A stretch of 48,029 bases of DNA, taken from the NCBI GenBank assembly GCA_031271175.1, contig JAISWE010000006.1:1-48029 (forward strand). Reading direction: 5' to 3'. This stretch comes from Bacteroidales bacterium. Its GTDB lineage: Bacteria > Bacteroidota > Bacteroidia > Bacteroidales > UBA4181. The notes under the pieces were generated by a model. That model searched no databases. It was not told where the DNA came from and was given only the letters and a program-made list of their open reading frames with translations. Within the stretch, counting starts at the first letter, position 1, and every line of letters starts with the position of its first letter. This document shows positions 47,291 to 48,029 of this stretch, piece by piece. The translations under genes were made by a program, and so were the position numbers.

Positions 47291-47568
47291 TTACAGAAAA
47301 ATTCATTTCATTTACAGAAAAATTCATTTCATTTACAGAAAAATTCGTTTCATTTACACGCGCGCATACGTCATTTACACGCGCGCATACGCCATTTACA
47401 TGCGCGCATACGCCATTTACACGCGCGCATACGACATTTACACGCGCGCATACGCCATTTACACGCGAACATACGCCATTTACACGCGAACATACGCCAT
47501 TTACACGCGAATATACGCCATTTACACGCGCGCATACGTCGCTTACATGCGAATATGCGTCTCTCGTA
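47291..47568. repeat. 21-bp tandem array, 13 units in homogeneous blocks (ttacagaaaaattcatttcat x3, then ttacacgcgcgcatacgccat variants x10)
   Basis: ttaca at 47291, 47312, 47333, 47354, 47375, 47396, 47417, 47438, 47459, 47480, 47501, 47522, 47543, exactly 21 bp apart. Confidence 0.97.
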
Positions 47569-47589
47569 TCCATATTTATTTCAGCGCTG

Positions 47590-47645
47590 TTCATTATTCA
47601 CTATTCGTTATTCGTTATTCATTGTTCACTATTCACTATTCATTA
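47590..47645. repeat. 7-bp microsatellite (TTCACTA/TTCGTTA-type), about 8 units
   Basis: ttcatta ttcacta ttcgtta ttcgtta ttcattg ttcacta ttcacta ttcatt; reverse complement of the AGTGAAT heptamer at 22816. Confidence 0.85.
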
Positions 47646-47658
47646 GATGAAGCCTGCT

Positions 47659-47779
47659 CATTCCGTAGGAATGAATCGCTCGGTAGAAAAGAAAATATTC
47701 CGGTGATAGTCGGCATCCCGTGGGGATGCATCCCTACGGGATGCCGGAGAAGGGACGTCGGCGTTTTCTACCGAGCGAT
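47659..47779. repeat. nested palindromic element: CATTCCGTAGGAATG, 16-bp inverted repeat, 36-nt near-perfect palindrome
   Basis: CATTCC-GTA-GGAATG at 47659-47673; atcgctcggtagaaaa (47675-47690) is the exact reverse complement of ttttctaccgagcgat (47764-47779); CGGCATCCCGTGGGGATGCATCCCTACGGGATGCCG at 47711-47746. Confidence 0.9.
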
Positions 47780-47968
47780 AATCCCTATCGGGATAACATT
47801 CGGCGTTTTCTACCGAGCGATAATCCCTATCGGGATACCATTCGGCGTTTTCTACCGAGCGATAATCCCTATCGGGATAACACTCGGCGTTTTCTACCGA
47901 GCGATAATCCCTATCGGGATAACATTCGGCGTTTTCTACCGAGCGATAATCCCTATCGGGATAGCATA
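47759..47968. repeat. 42-bp tandem array, 5 units, each with ATCCC-TATC-GGGAT hairpin
   Basis: Unit cggcgttttctaccgagcgataatccctatcgggataacatt starts at 47759, 47801, 47843, 47885, 47927. Confidence 0.97.
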
Positions 47969-48029
47969 AGGCAGCGCTTCGCCGGAACAGGGAAGCGTCC
48001 GGACGGCCAAAAGCCGCCGGTTTTTCTAT

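Noticed and set aside
47257-47646. 129-aa ORF (FTRAHTP heptad repeats) and the antisense VNGVCAR repeat ORF as proteins
   Set aside because: The 21-bp unit keeps several frames open on both strands at once, so the ORFs are a by-product of the tandem DNA repeat. There is no recognisable start context or domain.
47400-47969. 189-aa ORF with FYRAIIPIGITFG repeats
   Set aside because: It runs across two unrelated tandem arrays and palindromes; the 42-bp repeat gives an open frame by arithmetic.

Overview
The window is a 48 kb chromosomal segment from a Bacteroidetes (Bacteroidales-like) genome. The calls rest on T9SS sorting domains, PorP/SprF, DUF4249, TAnnTTTG -7 promoter boxes and a V-type ATPase subunit B. 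Most of it is housekeeping or central metabolism: leuC, cysD, ybeY, hexuronate catabolism, folC, nagB, ffh, nadK, ruvA, glpD, yidC, and tRNA-Arg and tRNA-Lys. The accessory content includes a ~10 kb gene for a 3357-aa PKD/Ig-like T9SS type-B cargo protein, followed by PorP/SprF and DUF4249 genes. It also includes a GH16-fold protein whose catalytic motif reads QINIFT, an IS4-type transposase relic with a TGA at the conserved Trp, and a hendecad coiled-coil membrane protein. I found no defence island, CRISPR array or obvious novel enzymatic system. The most unusual unexplained signal is a set of intergenic tandem arrays (23, 22, 21, 42 and 7 bp units), several of them next to short CCC/GGG palindromes. 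These arrays touch the ends of genes: the nikR stop codon and the DUF4249 start codon both lie within repeats. All product names come from recognising motifs in the translated sequence; no database search was run.
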